A stretch of DNA of 64,000 bases from Actinomadura pelletieri DSM 43383 (GTDB taxonomy: Bacteria; Actinomycetota; Actinomycetes; Streptosporangiales; Streptosporangiaceae): assembly GCF_003634705.1 (NCBI RefSeq), contig NZ_RBWU01000004.1, positions 310,001 through 374,000 on the forward strand, written 5' to 3'. Below, piece after piece: positions 34,481 through 43,787 of this stretch; the stretch's first letter is position 1, and each line of letters begins with the position of its first letter. A program made the position numbers and the translations under genes. The notes below the pieces were generated by a model. It was not told the DNA's origin and searched no databases. It worked only from the letters and a program-made list of their open reading frames with translations.

Positions 34481-35592
34481 GCGCCGGCCCTCTTGTCCTC
34501 CAGCTCGCCGGAGATGGAGCCGAGCAGCTCCTTCCACGAGGCCGCGAACTTCTCCACGCCCTCCTCCTCCAGCACCCGCACGACGTCGTCGTAGTCGACT
34601 CCGGCGTCCTTCAACGCCGCCATGTGCGCGCGGGCGTCGTCGTAGGAGCCGCGAACGGTGTCGCCGCGGACCTGACCGTGGTCGGCCACCGCGTCCAGCG
34701 TCGCCTCCGGCATCGTGTTGACGGTGCCCGGCGCGACCAGCTCGACCACGTACAGGGTGTCGTCGAGGTCGGGGTCCTTCACACCGGTCGAGGCCCACAG
34801 GGGACGCTGGGGACGGGCCCCCGCGTCCTTCAGCGCCCGCCACCGGTCGGTGCCGAACTTCTCCTCGTACAGCGCGTACGCGAGCCGGGCGTTGGCGACG
34901 CCCGCCTTGGAGCGCAGCGCCTTCGCCTCGTCCGACCCGATCTTGTCGAGCCGCTTGTCGATCTCGGTGTCCACCCGGCTGACGAAGAACGACGCCACCG
35001 ACGTGATCTTTGTCAGGTCGTGGCCGTTCTCCCGAGCCTGCTCCAGCCCGGCGAAGAACGCGTCGATGACCTCGCCGTAGCGCTCCAGCGAGAAGATCAG
35101 CGTCACGTTCACGCTGATGCCCTCGGCCAGCGTCGAGGTGATCGCCGCCAGACCCGCCTTCGTCGCGGGGATCTTGATGAACAGGTTGGGCCGGTCCACC
35201 AGCCACCACAGCATCTTCGCCTCGGCGGCCGTGGCGCGGGTGTCGCCGGCGAGTCGCGGATCGACCTCGATGGACACGCGGCCGTCCAGCCCGTCCGTCC
35301 GGTCGTACACCGGGCGCAGAACGTCGCAGCCCCACCGGATGTCCCGGGTGATGATCGCCCGGGAGGCCTCCTCGACGTCCACCCCGAGCACCGCGAGGTC
35401 ACGGACCTGGTCGTCGTAGGCGTCGCCCTTGCTCAACGCCTTCGCGAAGATCGTCGGGTTGGACGTGACGCCGACGACGTGCCTGTCCTTGACCAGCTCC
35501 GCGAGGTTGCCCGACCGCAGCCGTTCACGGCTGATGTCGTCGAGCCAGATCGACACGCCCTCGTCCGAGAGCGCCTTCAGGTTGTCGCTCAT
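34477..35592 (-). CDS. tal: Transaldolase
   Basis: 371-residue class I aldolase-type enzyme of the non-oxidative pentose phosphate pathway. N-terminal WLDDISRERLRSGNL and GVTSNPTIFAKAL, the Schiff-base Lys in NLFIKIPATKAG near residue 145, and NVTLIFSLERYGEV. ATG 35592 is preceded by GGAGGCAGGCACG. It lies 38 bp after tkt and ends in a GTGA overlap with the frameshifted pgi paralogue. The same frame is accidentally open far upstream through tkt; that part is not coding. Confidence 0.96.
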   Translation of the reverse strand: MSDNLKALSDEGVSIWLDDISRERLRSGNLAELVKDRHVVGVTSNPTIFAKALSKGDAYDDQVRDLAVLGVDVEEASRAIITRDIRWGCDVLRPVYDRTDGLDGRVSIEVDPRLAGDTRATAAEAKMLWWLVDRPNLFIKIPATKAGLAAITSTLAEGISVNVTLIFSLERYGEVIDAFFAGLEQARENGHDLTKITSVASFFVSRVDTEIDKRLDKIGSDEAKALRSKAGVANARLAYALYEEKFGTDRWRALKDAGARPQRPLWASTGVKDPDLDDTLYVVELVAPGTVNTMPEATLDAVADHGQVRGDTVRGSYDDARAHMAALKDAGVDYDDVVRVLEEEGVEKFAASWKELLGSISGELEDKRAGA

Positions 35593-35630
35593 CGTGCCTG
35601 CCTCCTCAACGCCCGGTTCGGTCGCCGGGC

Positions 35631-37757
35631 TCAGTTGCCGGTCGTCTCGCCGCGTCCGGCGTGCTTGACGCACGCCTTGATCAGGCTCGCCTTCGCCGCC
35701 GCGACGATCCGCTCGGCGGTGATGCCGAACTGCAGGAACAGCGTCTTGTAGTCGGCGGACGCGCCGAAGTGCTCCAGGCTCACCGCCTCGCCGGCGTCGC
35801 CGATGTAGGCGCGCCAGCCGAGCGCCACCCCCGCCTCCACGGACACGCGGGCGCGCACGCCGGGCGGCAGCACCTCCTGCCGGTAGGCGTCGGACTGCGC
35901 CTCGAACCACTCCACGCACGGCATCGACACGACCCGGGTCGGCGTGCCCTCCGCCTGGAGCGCGTCCCGCGCCTCCAGCGCGAGCTGCACCTCGCTGCCG
36001 GTCGCGATGAGGATCACGTCGGGCCGCCCGCCGTCGGCGTCGGCGAGCACGTAGCCGCCCTTGGCGGTGCCCTCCGCGGACGCGAGCGCGCCGCCACGGT
36101 CGAGCGTCGGCAGCTTCTGCCGGGTCAGCGCGAGCCCCGCCGGACGGTCGGTGTGGCCGAGGATCGTCCGCCACGCGACCGCCGTCTCGTTGGCGTCGGC
36201 CGGACGGACCACGTCCAGCCCCGGAATCGCCCGCAGCGACCACAGGTGCTCGACCGGCTGGTGCGTCGGGCCGTCCTCGCCGAGACCGATCGAGTCGTGC
36301 GTCCACACGAACGTCACCGGCAGCTTCATCAGGGCCGCGAGCCGCACCGCCGGACGCATGTAGTCGCTGAAGACCAGGAACGTGCCACCGTAGGGGCGCG
36401 TTCCGCCGTGCAGCGCGATGCCGTTGCAGATCGCCGCCATCGCGTGCTCGCGGACACCGAAGTGCAGCGTCCGGCCGTACCGGTGCCCGGGGAACTCCTT
36501 GGTCTGGAACTCCTCCGGGACGAACGACGGCTCGCCCTTCATCGTCGTGTTGTTGCTCTCGGCCAGGTCGGCGGAGCCGCCCCACAGCTCCGGCAGCACC
36601 GGCGCCAGCGCGGCGAGGATCTGCCCGGACGCCGCGCGGGTCGCGATGTCCTTGCCGGGCTCGAACTCCGGCAGCGCGGCCTCCCACCCGGACGGCGCCG
36701 TGCGCGTCGAGATCCGGTCGTACTCGGCGGCCCGCTCGGGGTTCCGCGCCCGCCACGCCTCGAACGCCCGGTTCCACTCGGCGTGGTCGGCGCGGCCCCG
36801 GTCGGACACCGCGCGGGCGTGCGCCAGGACGTCCTCGGGGACGTGGAAGCTCTCGGCCGGGTCCATGCCGAGGATCCGCTTCGTCGCGGCGACCTCGTCC
36901 TCGCCCAGCGCCGAACCGTGGATCTTGCCGGTGTTCTTCTTGTTCGGCGCGGGCCACCCGATGATGGTCCGCAGCGCGATGAAGGAGGGACGCGCCGTCT
37001 CGGCCTTCGCGGCCTCGAACGCGGCGGCGAGCGCGGCGACGTTCTCCTCGTAGTCGCCGTTCTCCGTCCAGTCGACGTGGTGGACGTCCCACCCGTACGC
37101 GGCGTACCGGGCCCGGACGTCCTCCGACAGCGCGATCGCGGTGTCGTCCTCGATCGAGATGTGGTTGTCGTCGTACAGCAGGACCAGGTTGCCGAGCCGC
37201 TGGTGGGCGGCGAGGGCGCTCGCCTCGTGGCTGATGCCCTCCTGGATGTCCCCGTCGGACGCGAACGCCCAGATCGTGTGGTCGAACGGCGACTCGCCCT
37301 CCGGCGCGTCCGGGTCGAACAGGCCGCGTTCGCGGCGCGCCGCCATCGCCATCCCGACGGCGTTCGCGATGCCCTGGCCGAGCGGGCCCGTCGTCGTCTC
37401 CACCCCGGCGGTGTGCCCGACCTCGGGGTGGCCCGGGGTGAGGCTGCCCCACTTGCGCAGCGCCTTCAGGTCGTCCAGCGTCATCGGGTAGCCCGACAGG
37501 TACAGCTGGATGTAGAGGGTCAGGCTGGAGTGTCCGCAGGACAACACGAATCTGTCCCGGCCGGCCCAGTGCGGGTCGGTCGGGTCGTGCCGGAGGAACC
37601 GCTGGAAGAGGAGGTAGGCGGCGGGCGCGAGGCTCATCGCCGTTCCGGGGTGGCCGGACCCCGCCTCCTCGACCGCGTCCATGGCGAGGGCGCGGACCAC
37701 GTCGACCGCCCGCCGGTCCTGGTCGGACCATTCAAACGTGCTGTTGTTCCTGCTCAC
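35631..37757 (-). CDS. tkt: Transketolase
   Basis: 708-residue thiamine-diphosphate enzyme of the pentose phosphate pathway. Visible are AMDAVEEAGSGHPGTAMSLAP at the N terminus, the TPP motif GDIQEGISHEASALAAHQ, WTHDSIGLGEDGPTHQPVEH and the C-terminal IGIDxF-like segment EHFGASADYKTLF. The GTG at 37757 gives SRNNSTFEWSDQDRRAV. It heads the long minus-strand cluster and is divergent from ctaB, an order shared with Mycobacterium and Streptomyces. Confidence 0.97.
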   Translation of the reverse strand: MSRNNSTFEWSDQDRRAVDVVRALAMDAVEEAGSGHPGTAMSLAPAAYLLFQRFLRHDPTDPHWAGRDRFVLSCGHSSLTLYIQLYLSGYPMTLDDLKALRKWGSLTPGHPEVGHTAGVETTTGPLGQGIANAVGMAMAARRERGLFDPDAPEGESPFDHTIWAFASDGDIQEGISHEASALAAHQRLGNLVLLYDDNHISIEDDTAIALSEDVRARYAAYGWDVHHVDWTENGDYEENVAALAAAFEAAKAETARPSFIALRTIIGWPAPNKKNTGKIHGSALGEDEVAATKRILGMDPAESFHVPEDVLAHARAVSDRGRADHAEWNRAFEAWRARNPERAAEYDRISTRTAPSGWEAALPEFEPGKDIATRAASGQILAALAPVLPELWGGSADLAESNNTTMKGEPSFVPEEFQTKEFPGHRYGRTLHFGVREHAMAAICNGIALHGGTRPYGGTFLVFSDYMRPAVRLAALMKLPVTFVWTHDSIGLGEDGPTHQPVEHLWSLRAIPGLDVVRPADANETAVAWRTILGHTDRPAGLALTRQKLPTLDRGGALASAEGTAKGGYVLADADGGRPDVILIATGSEVQLALEARDALQAEGTPTRVVSMPCVEWFEAQSDAYRQEVLPPGVRARVSVEAGVALGWRAYIGDAGEAVSLEHFGASADYKTLFLQFGITAERIVAAAKASLIKACVKHAGRGETTGN

Positions 37758-38218
37758 GGAACGCCAGGCTCCTCTCGAACCGGTGTTACAGATCCACTCT
37801 GTGATGTTGTGCCGCCGCGTTCACGCCCGACCCGCCGCCCACGGGGTCGTCCAGGGGCGACAACGTTCGCCGGCGCGGCGCCTCTTCCTTGTTCCGGCAC
37901 TTCTCTCCGGGGGTCCGACACTTTCCTCCCGGCCCGTGCGGCCGCCCCGTCGGGGGTCCCCGGGGATCATGCCGCGCCCTTTCGCGAGCCTATCGCGACC
38001 TTGCCCGGACGCCCGCGAGTCAATCGTCCCGGCGGACGATCCGGCGGGTGATCCCTGACCCGGTGCGCGACCTCCGGAGGGGGCGCACTACAGTGATTGC
38101 GCGGTTGACGACAGCGGCCGCGGCAGGAACGAAGCCGGAAGTTGCATCCAGCCGAGGCCGGCCCGGGAACGCGGGGGCGCCGCCGAGGTGGTACGCGATT
38201 TCTCACCCCTAGTTGGAC
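37758..38218. other. Divergent tkt/ctaB intergenic region
   Basis: 461 bp without a supported gene. It must contain promoters for both directions. On the plus strand TACAGT (38089-38094) is a possible -10 and TTGACG (38105-38110) a possible -35, but neither has a good partner. A purine-rich block and GC palindromes lie between. No riboswitch, tRNA or known regulator box was recognised. Confidence 0.5.
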
Positions 38219-39247
38219 GTGGACCCGATTGTGACGGTGCTCAGTAACAAGCGCGGAGTCGAGCTCGACGACCTCGACGGCCGGGCGCCGGTGGCGACGC
38301 CGACCCCGCTCGTGCCGGCGACCGCCGAGCCGCTCCCGGACCCGGCCCCGGCCGTCCGCCCGTCGTTCGGCGCGAGCGTGCGCGCCTACGTCGCGCTGAC
38401 CAAGCCGCGTGTGATCGAGCTGCTGCTGATCACCACCCTTCCGGTGATGTTCCTGGCGGACGGCGGTGTTCCCGCGCTGTCCACCGTGCTGCTGACGCTG
38501 GCGTTCGGCACGATGTCCGCCGGCGCCGCCAACGCGATCAACTGCTACATCGACCGCGACATCGACGCCAAGATGCGCCGGACGCGGCGCCGCCCGCTGG
38601 CCCGCCACCAGGTCACCCCGGCCCGCGCGCTGATCTTCGGGGTGGGGCTGGCGACGGTGTCCACCGCCGGGTTCCTGCTCACCGTCAACCCGGTCGCCGC
38701 GGCCGGGTCGCTGTTCGCGATCCTGTTCTACGTCTTCGTGTACTCGCTGCTGCTCAAGCGGCGGACGTCGCAGAACGTCGTGTGGGGCGGCATCGCCGGG
38801 TGCATGCCCGTCCTGATCGGCTGGGCGGCGGTGACCGGAGGCGTCGCCTGGACGCCGCTCGTCCTGTTCGGCGTCGTGTTCCTGTGGACGCCGCCGCACA
38901 CGTGGACGCTCGCCATGCGCTACCGCGACGACTACGCGGTCGCCAAGGTCCCGATGCTCCCGGTCGTCGCCACCGAACGCCGCGTCGTCACCGAGAGCCT
39001 CGTCTACACCTACGCCACCGTCGCGTGCTCGCTGCTGCTGTGGCCGGTCGCCGGAATGGGCCCGGTGTACGGCGCCGTCGCCGTCGCCCTCGGGCTGGTG
39101 TTCCTCGCCGAGGGGCACCGGCTGCTGCGCGCGGTGCGCGCCGGGGTGACGGGTGTCCACCTGCGGCCGATGCGGTTCTTCCACCTGTCCAACGTCTACC
39201 TGGCGTTGCTGTTCACCGCCGTGGCCATCGACCCGATCTTGTCGTAA
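38219..39247 (+). CDS. ctaB: Protoheme IX farnesyltransferase (heme O synthase)
   Basis: About 342-residue membrane prenyltransferase making heme O from heme B and farnesyl-PP for cytochrome oxidase. UbiA signatures: LTKPRVIELLLITTLPVMFL, NAINCYIDRDIDAKMRRTRRRPL (Asp-rich motif) and TPPHTWTLAMRYRDDYAVAKVPMLP. Eight to nine hydrophobic segments. The start is ambiguous: TTG 38213, GTG 38219 and GTG 38231 are in frame and none has a clear ribosome site. Functional partner of ctaA 1.3 kb downstream. Confidence 0.94.
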   Translation: MDPIVTVLSNKRGVELDDLDGRAPVATPTPLVPATAEPLPDPAPAVRPSFGASVRAYVALTKPRVIELLLITTLPVMFLADGGVPALSTVLLTLAFGTMSAGAANAINCYIDRDIDAKMRRTRRRPLARHQVTPARALIFGVGLATVSTAGFLLTVNPVAAAGSLFAILFYVFVYSLLLKRRTSQNVVWGGIAGCMPVLIGWAAVTGGVAWTPLVLFGVVFLWTPPHTWTLAMRYRDDYAVAKVPMLPVVATERRVVTESLVYTYATVACSLLLWPVAGMGPVYGAVAVALGLVFLAEGHRLLRAVRAGVTGVHLRPMRFFHLSNVYLALLFTAVAIDPILS

Positions 39248-39279
39248 CGCCTACGGGGGCGGGCCGTTACGCTCGCCTC

Positions 39280-40509
39280 ATGGCACACGTGGACCCCAGG
39301 GCGGTGCTCGAAGGGCGGATTCCGGGCCGGCCCCCCATCGGCATGATCCTCGGGATGACCGTCTCGGGCGTGTGCGTGCTGATCGCCCTCGGCGTGACCG
39401 CGGCGTTCGGCGGGCCGGGTTTCTGGGTGGGGCTCCTGCTCGCCATCATCCCGATCCCGGTGCTGGTCGCCCTCGCGCTCACCCTCGACCGGCTGGAGCC
39501 GGAACCGCCGCGCGCCCTGGTGTTCTCCTTCATGTGGGGCGCGGGCATCGCGGTGCTCGGCGCGATCGTCCTCAACACGGCCGGGCTGCTGTACGTGACC
39601 GTGCCGGTGTTCGGGGAGGCCGAGGGCCACCTGGTCAGCGCCACGATCGGCGCGCCGCTCGTCGAGGAGACGCTGAAGGGCGCCGTCCTGTTCGGGATGC
39701 TGTGGTTTCGCCGCAACGAGATCGACGGCTTCGCCGACGGGATCATCTACGCCGCCATGGTCGGCCTCGGCTTCGCCATGCTGGAGAACGTCACCTACTA
39801 CATGCGGGCCTACGACGAGGGCGGCGCGCAGCAGCTCACGGCGGTGTTCGTGCTCCGGGGGCTGATCGCGCCGCTCAGCCACCCGCTGTTCACCTCGATG
39901 ACCGGGCTCGGCGTCGCCTACGCCGCCACCCACCGCCGCGGCCAGTTCGCCGCGCCGGCGGCGGGGCTGCTCGGCGCGATGATCCTGCACGGCCTGTGGA
40001 ACGCCGGCGCCTCCCTCGGCCTCGGCGGCCTCGCCGTCGTGTACGTGCTGGACTTCCTCATCCTCGTCGCCCTGATCGTCGTCGTGGTCGTGGAGCGGCG
40101 CGGGACCGTCCGCCGCATCGAGGCGTACCTGCCGATGTACGCGGGGACGGGCCTGGTGACACCGCAGGACGTGCGGATGCTGCGGTCGATGCCGTCCCGG
40201 CGCATCGCCCGCCGCTGGGCCCGCACCGTCGGCGGGCGGACCGCGGCCCGCGCCATGACCGACTACCAGCTCGCCGCGACGGAGCTGGCGCTGCTGCACA
40301 AGCGCGCCGACCGGGGCGTGGCCGACCAGCACTGGTTCGTCGCCCGCCGCGACTCCCTGCTCACGCTGATGTCGCTGGCCCGGCAGGCGTTCCTGCGCGC
40401 GCCGCAGCGTCCGGGCGCGCTCGGGCCGCCGTGGGCGGGGCAGGGCCCGTCCGGGTTCCTGCGTTCCGGCGGCGGGCCCGGGGGACCGACCGGCCCGTAC
40501 GGGACGTGA
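39280..40509 (+). CDS. PrsW-family intramembrane metalloprotease
   Basis: 409-residue polytopic protease family member. About seven to eight membrane segments cover residues 20-270. The catalytic-type motifs are present: EE in APLVEETLKGAVLF, AMLENVTYYMRAY, His in PLSHPLFTSMTG and ILHGLWNAG. B. subtilis PrsW cleaves an anti-sigma factor; here the substrate is unknown. The soluble C-terminal tail of about 130 residues ends in a Gly/Pro-rich stretch. ATG 39280 lies 33 bp after ctaB without a Shine-Dalgarno. Its place between ctaB and ctaA hints at co-expression with heme A synthesis. Confidence 0.88.
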   Translation: MAHVDPRAVLEGRIPGRPPIGMILGMTVSGVCVLIALGVTAAFGGPGFWVGLLLAIIPIPVLVALALTLDRLEPEPPRALVFSFMWGAGIAVLGAIVLNTAGLLYVTVPVFGEAEGHLVSATIGAPLVEETLKGAVLFGMLWFRRNEIDGFADGIIYAAMVGLGFAMLENVTYYMRAYDEGGAQQLTAVFVLRGLIAPLSHPLFTSMTGLGVAYAATHRRGQFAAPAAGLLGAMILHGLWNAGASLGLGGLAVVYVLDFLILVALIVVVVVERRGTVRRIEAYLPMYAGTGLVTPQDVRMLRSMPSRRIARRWARTVGGRTAARAMTDYQLAATELALLHKRADRGVADQHWFVARRDSLLTLMSLARQAFLRAPQRPGALGPPWAGQGPSGFLRSGGGPGGPTGPYGT

Positions 40510-40548
40510 CCGGGGGCCGGATCCGGGTCACCGGCACCCGGCCATACG

Positions 40549-41556
40549 ATGGGGGCCGTGGCGAAGCGACCGTCCTCCAACCTTCTGAACCGGGCCTGGA
40601 ACGCCGTGTGGCGTCCGACGCCCGGGTCGCTGCGGCTCCTCGCGCTCCTCGGCGTCCTCGGCAACGTGGCCATCGTCGTCAGCGGCGGCGCCGTCCGCGT
40701 CACCAAGTCCGGGCTCGGCTGCCCCGACTGGCCGCGCTGCTCCGGTGACAGCCTCGTCCCGACCCACAACCCCGAGCACCATGTGCTCAACATGTCGATC
40801 GAGTTCGGCAACCGGCTGGTCACGTTCGTGGTGCTCGGGATCGGCGTGCTGGTGTTCGTCGCGGCGCTGCGGCTGCGTCCCCGCCGCCGGTCGCTGGTGT
40901 GGTGGGCGCTGGCGCAGCCGATGAGCGTGGTGGCGCAGGCGATCATCGGCGGCATCGTCGTCCTGACGAAGCTGCACCCCGCCGCCGTGTCGCTGCACTT
41001 CCTGGTGTCGCCCGCGCTGCTGGTGTTCTGCGTGGGCCTGTGGGTCCGCGCCGGTGAGGGCGACGCCCCGCCCCGGGCGCTCGCCGGGCCGTGGACGCGC
41101 CGGCTCGCCGCCGCGCTGGTGGTGGCGTGCGCCGCCGTCCTCGTCGCGGGCACCGTCGTCACCGGCACCGGCCCGCACGCCGGGGACGCCGAGTCACGCC
41201 GCTACGGCTTCGACATCACCGACGTCGCCCGCGTCCACGGCCTGCTCGCCTGGGCCACGACCGCCCTGACGGTGCTCACCCTGATCGTCCTGTACCGGAC
41301 GAGCGCCCCGGCCGCCGCGCGCCGCCGCGGCGGCGAACTGGCCGCCATCATCGTCGCGCAGGGCGCCGTCGGATACGTGCAGTACTTCCTGGGCGTGCCG
41401 GAGGGTCTGGTGCTGCTCCACATGTTCGGCGCGGTGCTGATGTGGATCGCGGCGTTCCGGCTCGTCTTCGCGCTCCGCGACCGGGGTCCCGTCCCGGCCG
41501 TCGCGCCGGCCCCCGCGCCCGCGGCCCCGGTGGCCGGGTCGCCCCAGCCCGCCTGA
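40549..41556 (+). CDS. ctaA: Heme A synthase (COX15/CtaA)
   Basis: 335-residue membrane oxidase converting heme O to heme A. Eight hydrophobic segments; conserved His in IEFGNRLVTFVV, LHPAAVSLHFLVSP, VARVHGLLAW and LVLLHMFGAVLMW; N-terminal GGAVRVTKSGLGCPDWPRC with the conserved cysteine pair. ATG 40549 is used; GTG 40558 is possible. The C-terminal tail is Ala/Pro-rich and ends directly at the edge of the minisatellite. Together with ctaB it supports an aa3-type cytochrome oxidase. Confidence 0.95.
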   Translation: MGAVAKRPSSNLLNRAWNAVWRPTPGSLRLLALLGVLGNVAIVVSGGAVRVTKSGLGCPDWPRCSGDSLVPTHNPEHHVLNMSIEFGNRLVTFVVLGIGVLVFVAALRLRPRRRSLVWWALAQPMSVVAQAIIGGIVVLTKLHPAAVSLHFLVSPALLVFCVGLWVRAGEGDAPPRALAGPWTRRLAAALVVACAAVLVAGTVVTGTGPHAGDAESRRYGFDITDVARVHGLLAWATTALTVLTLIVLYRTSAPAAARRRGGELAAIIVAQGAVGYVQYFLGVPEGLVLLHMFGAVLMWIAAFRLVFALRDRGPVPAVAPAPAPAAPVAGSPQPA

Positions 41557-41985
41557 CCCGCTTGGCCCGCTTGGCCCGCTTGGCCCGCTTGGCCCGCTTG
41601 GCCCGCTTGGCCCGTTGGCCCGCTTGGCCCGTTGGCCCGCTTGGCCCGTTGGCCCGCCTGACCCGCTTGGCCCGTTGGCCCGCCTGACCCGCTTGGCCCG
41701 TTGGCCCCTTGGCCCCCTGCCCGCCTGACCCGCTTGGCCCCTTGGCCCGCCTGCCCCGATGCCCCGCCTGGCCCGCTGGCCCGCTGGCCCGCTGGCCCGC
41801 TTGCCCGCTTGGCCCGCTTGGCCCGCCTGACCCGATGACCCGCCTGACCCGATGACCCGCCTGACCCGATGACCCGCCTGACCCGATGACCCGCCTGACC
41901 CGTTGGCCCGCCTGACCCGTTGGCCCGCCTGGCCCGTTGGCCCGCCTGGCCCGCCCGGCCCGTTGAATCGGCTGACCCGTCTGGC
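41549..41985. repeat. 9/10-bp C-rich minisatellite between ctaA and polX
   Basis: Over 430 bp the plus strand is built of units such as CCCGCTTGGC (10 bp, six or more in tandem at the start), CCCGTTGGC (9 bp), CCCGCCTGAC (10 bp) and CCCGATGAC (9 bp). Mixed 10+9 units give a 19-bp higher-order period, clearest around 41830-41895. The plus strand is strongly C-rich and the minus strand G-rich. It lies exactly between the convergent ctaA and polX stops. All open frames through it are pure repeat products, so it is treated as non-coding. Confidence 0.92.
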
Positions 41986-41988
41986 CTG

Positions 41989-43713
41989 TCAGCTCGTCTG
42001 GCCTCGCAGGAACGCGCGGAGGCGGTCCAGCGGCCAGGTGTTGATGACGTCGTCGGGGGTCAGCCAGCCGCGCTGGGCGGTGCCGACGCCGTAGCGGATG
42101 TTGCGGTGGTGGCCGAGCGAGTGCGCGTCGGTGTCGACGGAGAACCGCACACCGAGGTGCTTGGCGCGGCGGACCAGGTCGGCGGGCAGGTCGAGCCGGT
42201 CGGGAAACGAGTCGATCTCCATGGCGGTGGCGGTGCGGGCGGCGGCGCGGAACACCTCGTCCCAGTCGGCGTCGACCGGCGGGCGGCGGCCGATGCTGCG
42301 CGCCGTCGGGTGCCCGATGACATGGACGTGCGGGTTCTCGCAGGCGCGGACGAGCCGGCGGGTCATGGCGTCCCGGTCCTGGGTGAAGTGGGAGTGGACG
42401 GACGCCACGCACACGTCGAAGCCGGACAGGAAGTCGGCGTCCCAGTCGACACCGCCGTCGGGGTCGATGTTGAGTTCGGTGCCGTGCAGGAGCGTCAGGT
42501 CGCGGTACTTCTTCTGCAGCTCGGCGATCTGGTCGCGCTGGGCGAGCATCTTCTCGTCCGTCATCCGCTGCATGACGAGGTTCGGCGCGTGGTCGGTGAT
42601 CGCGTAGTACTCCAGGCCGCGGGCGTGCGCGGCGGCGACCATGTCCTCCAGGGACGCGACCCCGTCGGTGAGGTCGGTATGGCTGTGCAGGTCGCCGCGC
42701 AGGTCCTCGACGGTGACGAGGCGGGGCAGCGTGCCGGCGAGGGCCGCCTCGATCTCGCCGGTGTCCTCGCGGAGGGTCGGGTGGATCCACGGCAGGCCGA
42801 GCCGCTCGTAGACCTCCTCCTCGGTGGCGGACACGATCAGCTCGTTCGACCCGGCGTCGAACAGGCCGTACTCGGACAGCTTCAGGCCCGCCTTCACGGC
42901 GATCTCGCGGGTGCGGATGTTGTGCGCCTGCGACCCGGTGAAGTACTGGAGCGCGGCGCCCCACGACTCGGGCGGGACGACCCGCAGGTCGACCTGGAGC
43001 CCCTTGGCGGTGCGGATCGAGGTCTTCTTGTCGCCGCTCGCGACGACCTCCGCGACGAACGGCAGCGCCGTGAACGCCTCCATGATCGGGTGCGGGTCGC
43101 GGGAGGCCGCCAGGACGTCCACGTCGCCGATGGTCTCGCGCATGCGGCGCAGGGAACCGGCGTGGGCGCAGCGCTCCACCTGCGGCAGGTCGGACAGGGC
43201 GGCGACGACCTCGTCGGCGACGCTCGCGGCGGCGTCGACGAGGACGCGCTCACCGGAGCTGCGCATCAGCTCGATGCCGCGCAGGATGTTCTCCTCGGTC
43301 CGGGCGCCGAACCCCTTGAGGCCTTGCAGGCGCCCTTCCTTGATGGCGGTGGCCAGCTCGTCCACCGAGGAGACGCCGAGCTCCTCGTAGACGGCGAGGG
43401 CCTTCTTCGGGCCGAGGGTGGGGATGGCGGTCAGCGCCCGCACCCCGGCGGGGATCTGGGTGCGCAGCTCCTCGACCTGCCGGATCGTGCCGGTGGTGGT
43501 GTAGTCGAGGACCTTCTTCGCGATCGCCTCGCCCACGGTGGGGATCGCGCGCAGTCCGGCGAGGTCGAGGCCGGAGATGTCGTCCGGATACCCGGCGATC
43601 GCCCGTGCCGCCTTCTCGTAGGCCCTGATCTTGAAGGCGTCGCCGCCGGTGATGGACAGCAGGTCGGCCAGTTCCTGGATGAGGGCCGCAGCCTCGTCGT
43701 TCGCCCGTGCCAT
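41989..43713 (-). CDS. polX: PolX-type DNA polymerase/3'-5' exonuclease with PHP domain
   Basis: 574-residue family X repair polymerase. Order: helical 8-kDa and HhH part (RAIPTVGEAIAKKV, IPTLGPKKALAVYEELG, LKGFGARTEENI), nucleotidyltransferase with AGSLRRMRETIGDVDVLA near residue 190, then a PHP exonuclease domain (LHSHTDLTDG, AITDHAPN, SVHSHFTQ, SVDTDAHS). Acts in gap-filling and repair. ATG 43713 gives the usual family start ARANDEAAALIQELADLL. Its stop lies at the end of the minisatellite; the start is 74 bp after the proteasome beta gene. Confidence 0.94.
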   Translation of the reverse strand: MARANDEAAALIQELADLLSITGGDAFKIRAYEKAARAIAGYPDDISGLDLAGLRAIPTVGEAIAKKVLDYTTTGTIRQVEELRTQIPAGVRALTAIPTLGPKKALAVYEELGVSSVDELATAIKEGRLQGLKGFGARTEENILRGIELMRSSGERVLVDAAASVADEVVAALSDLPQVERCAHAGSLRRMRETIGDVDVLAASRDPHPIMEAFTALPFVAEVVASGDKKTSIRTAKGLQVDLRVVPPESWGAALQYFTGSQAHNIRTREIAVKAGLKLSEYGLFDAGSNELIVSATEEEVYERLGLPWIHPTLREDTGEIEAALAGTLPRLVTVEDLRGDLHSHTDLTDGVASLEDMVAAAHARGLEYYAITDHAPNLVMQRMTDEKMLAQRDQIAELQKKYRDLTLLHGTELNIDPDGGVDWDADFLSGFDVCVASVHSHFTQDRDAMTRRLVRACENPHVHVIGHPTARSIGRRPPVDADWDEVFRAAARTATAMEIDSFPDRLDLPADLVRRAKHLGVRFSVDTDAHSLGHHRNIRYGVGTAQRGWLTPDDVINTWPLDRLRAFLRGQTS

Positions 43714-43787
43714 GCCTTCGAGTCTAGGAGCCGGGTGTGACGTTCCCGGGGGCCGGACGCGGGGCCGGACGCGGGGGAGGAGCGACG

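Noticed and set aside
35593..37731. A 1084-codon frame that extends tal upstream through tkt
   Set aside because: The upstream part is a shadow of transketolase in another frame, Arg/Gly/Pro-rich; tal has its own ATG with a good ribosome site at 35592.
41557..41985. Possible Lys/Arg/Ala-rich or Leu/Ala/Arg-rich repeat protein encoded by the minisatellite
   Set aside because: All products are simple translations of the 9/10-bp unit, no ribosome site is present, and the flanking genes end cleanly at its borders.
41549..41985. CRISPR array
   Set aside because: The units are directly adjacent 9-10-mers with no unique spacers, and no cas genes lie in the window.
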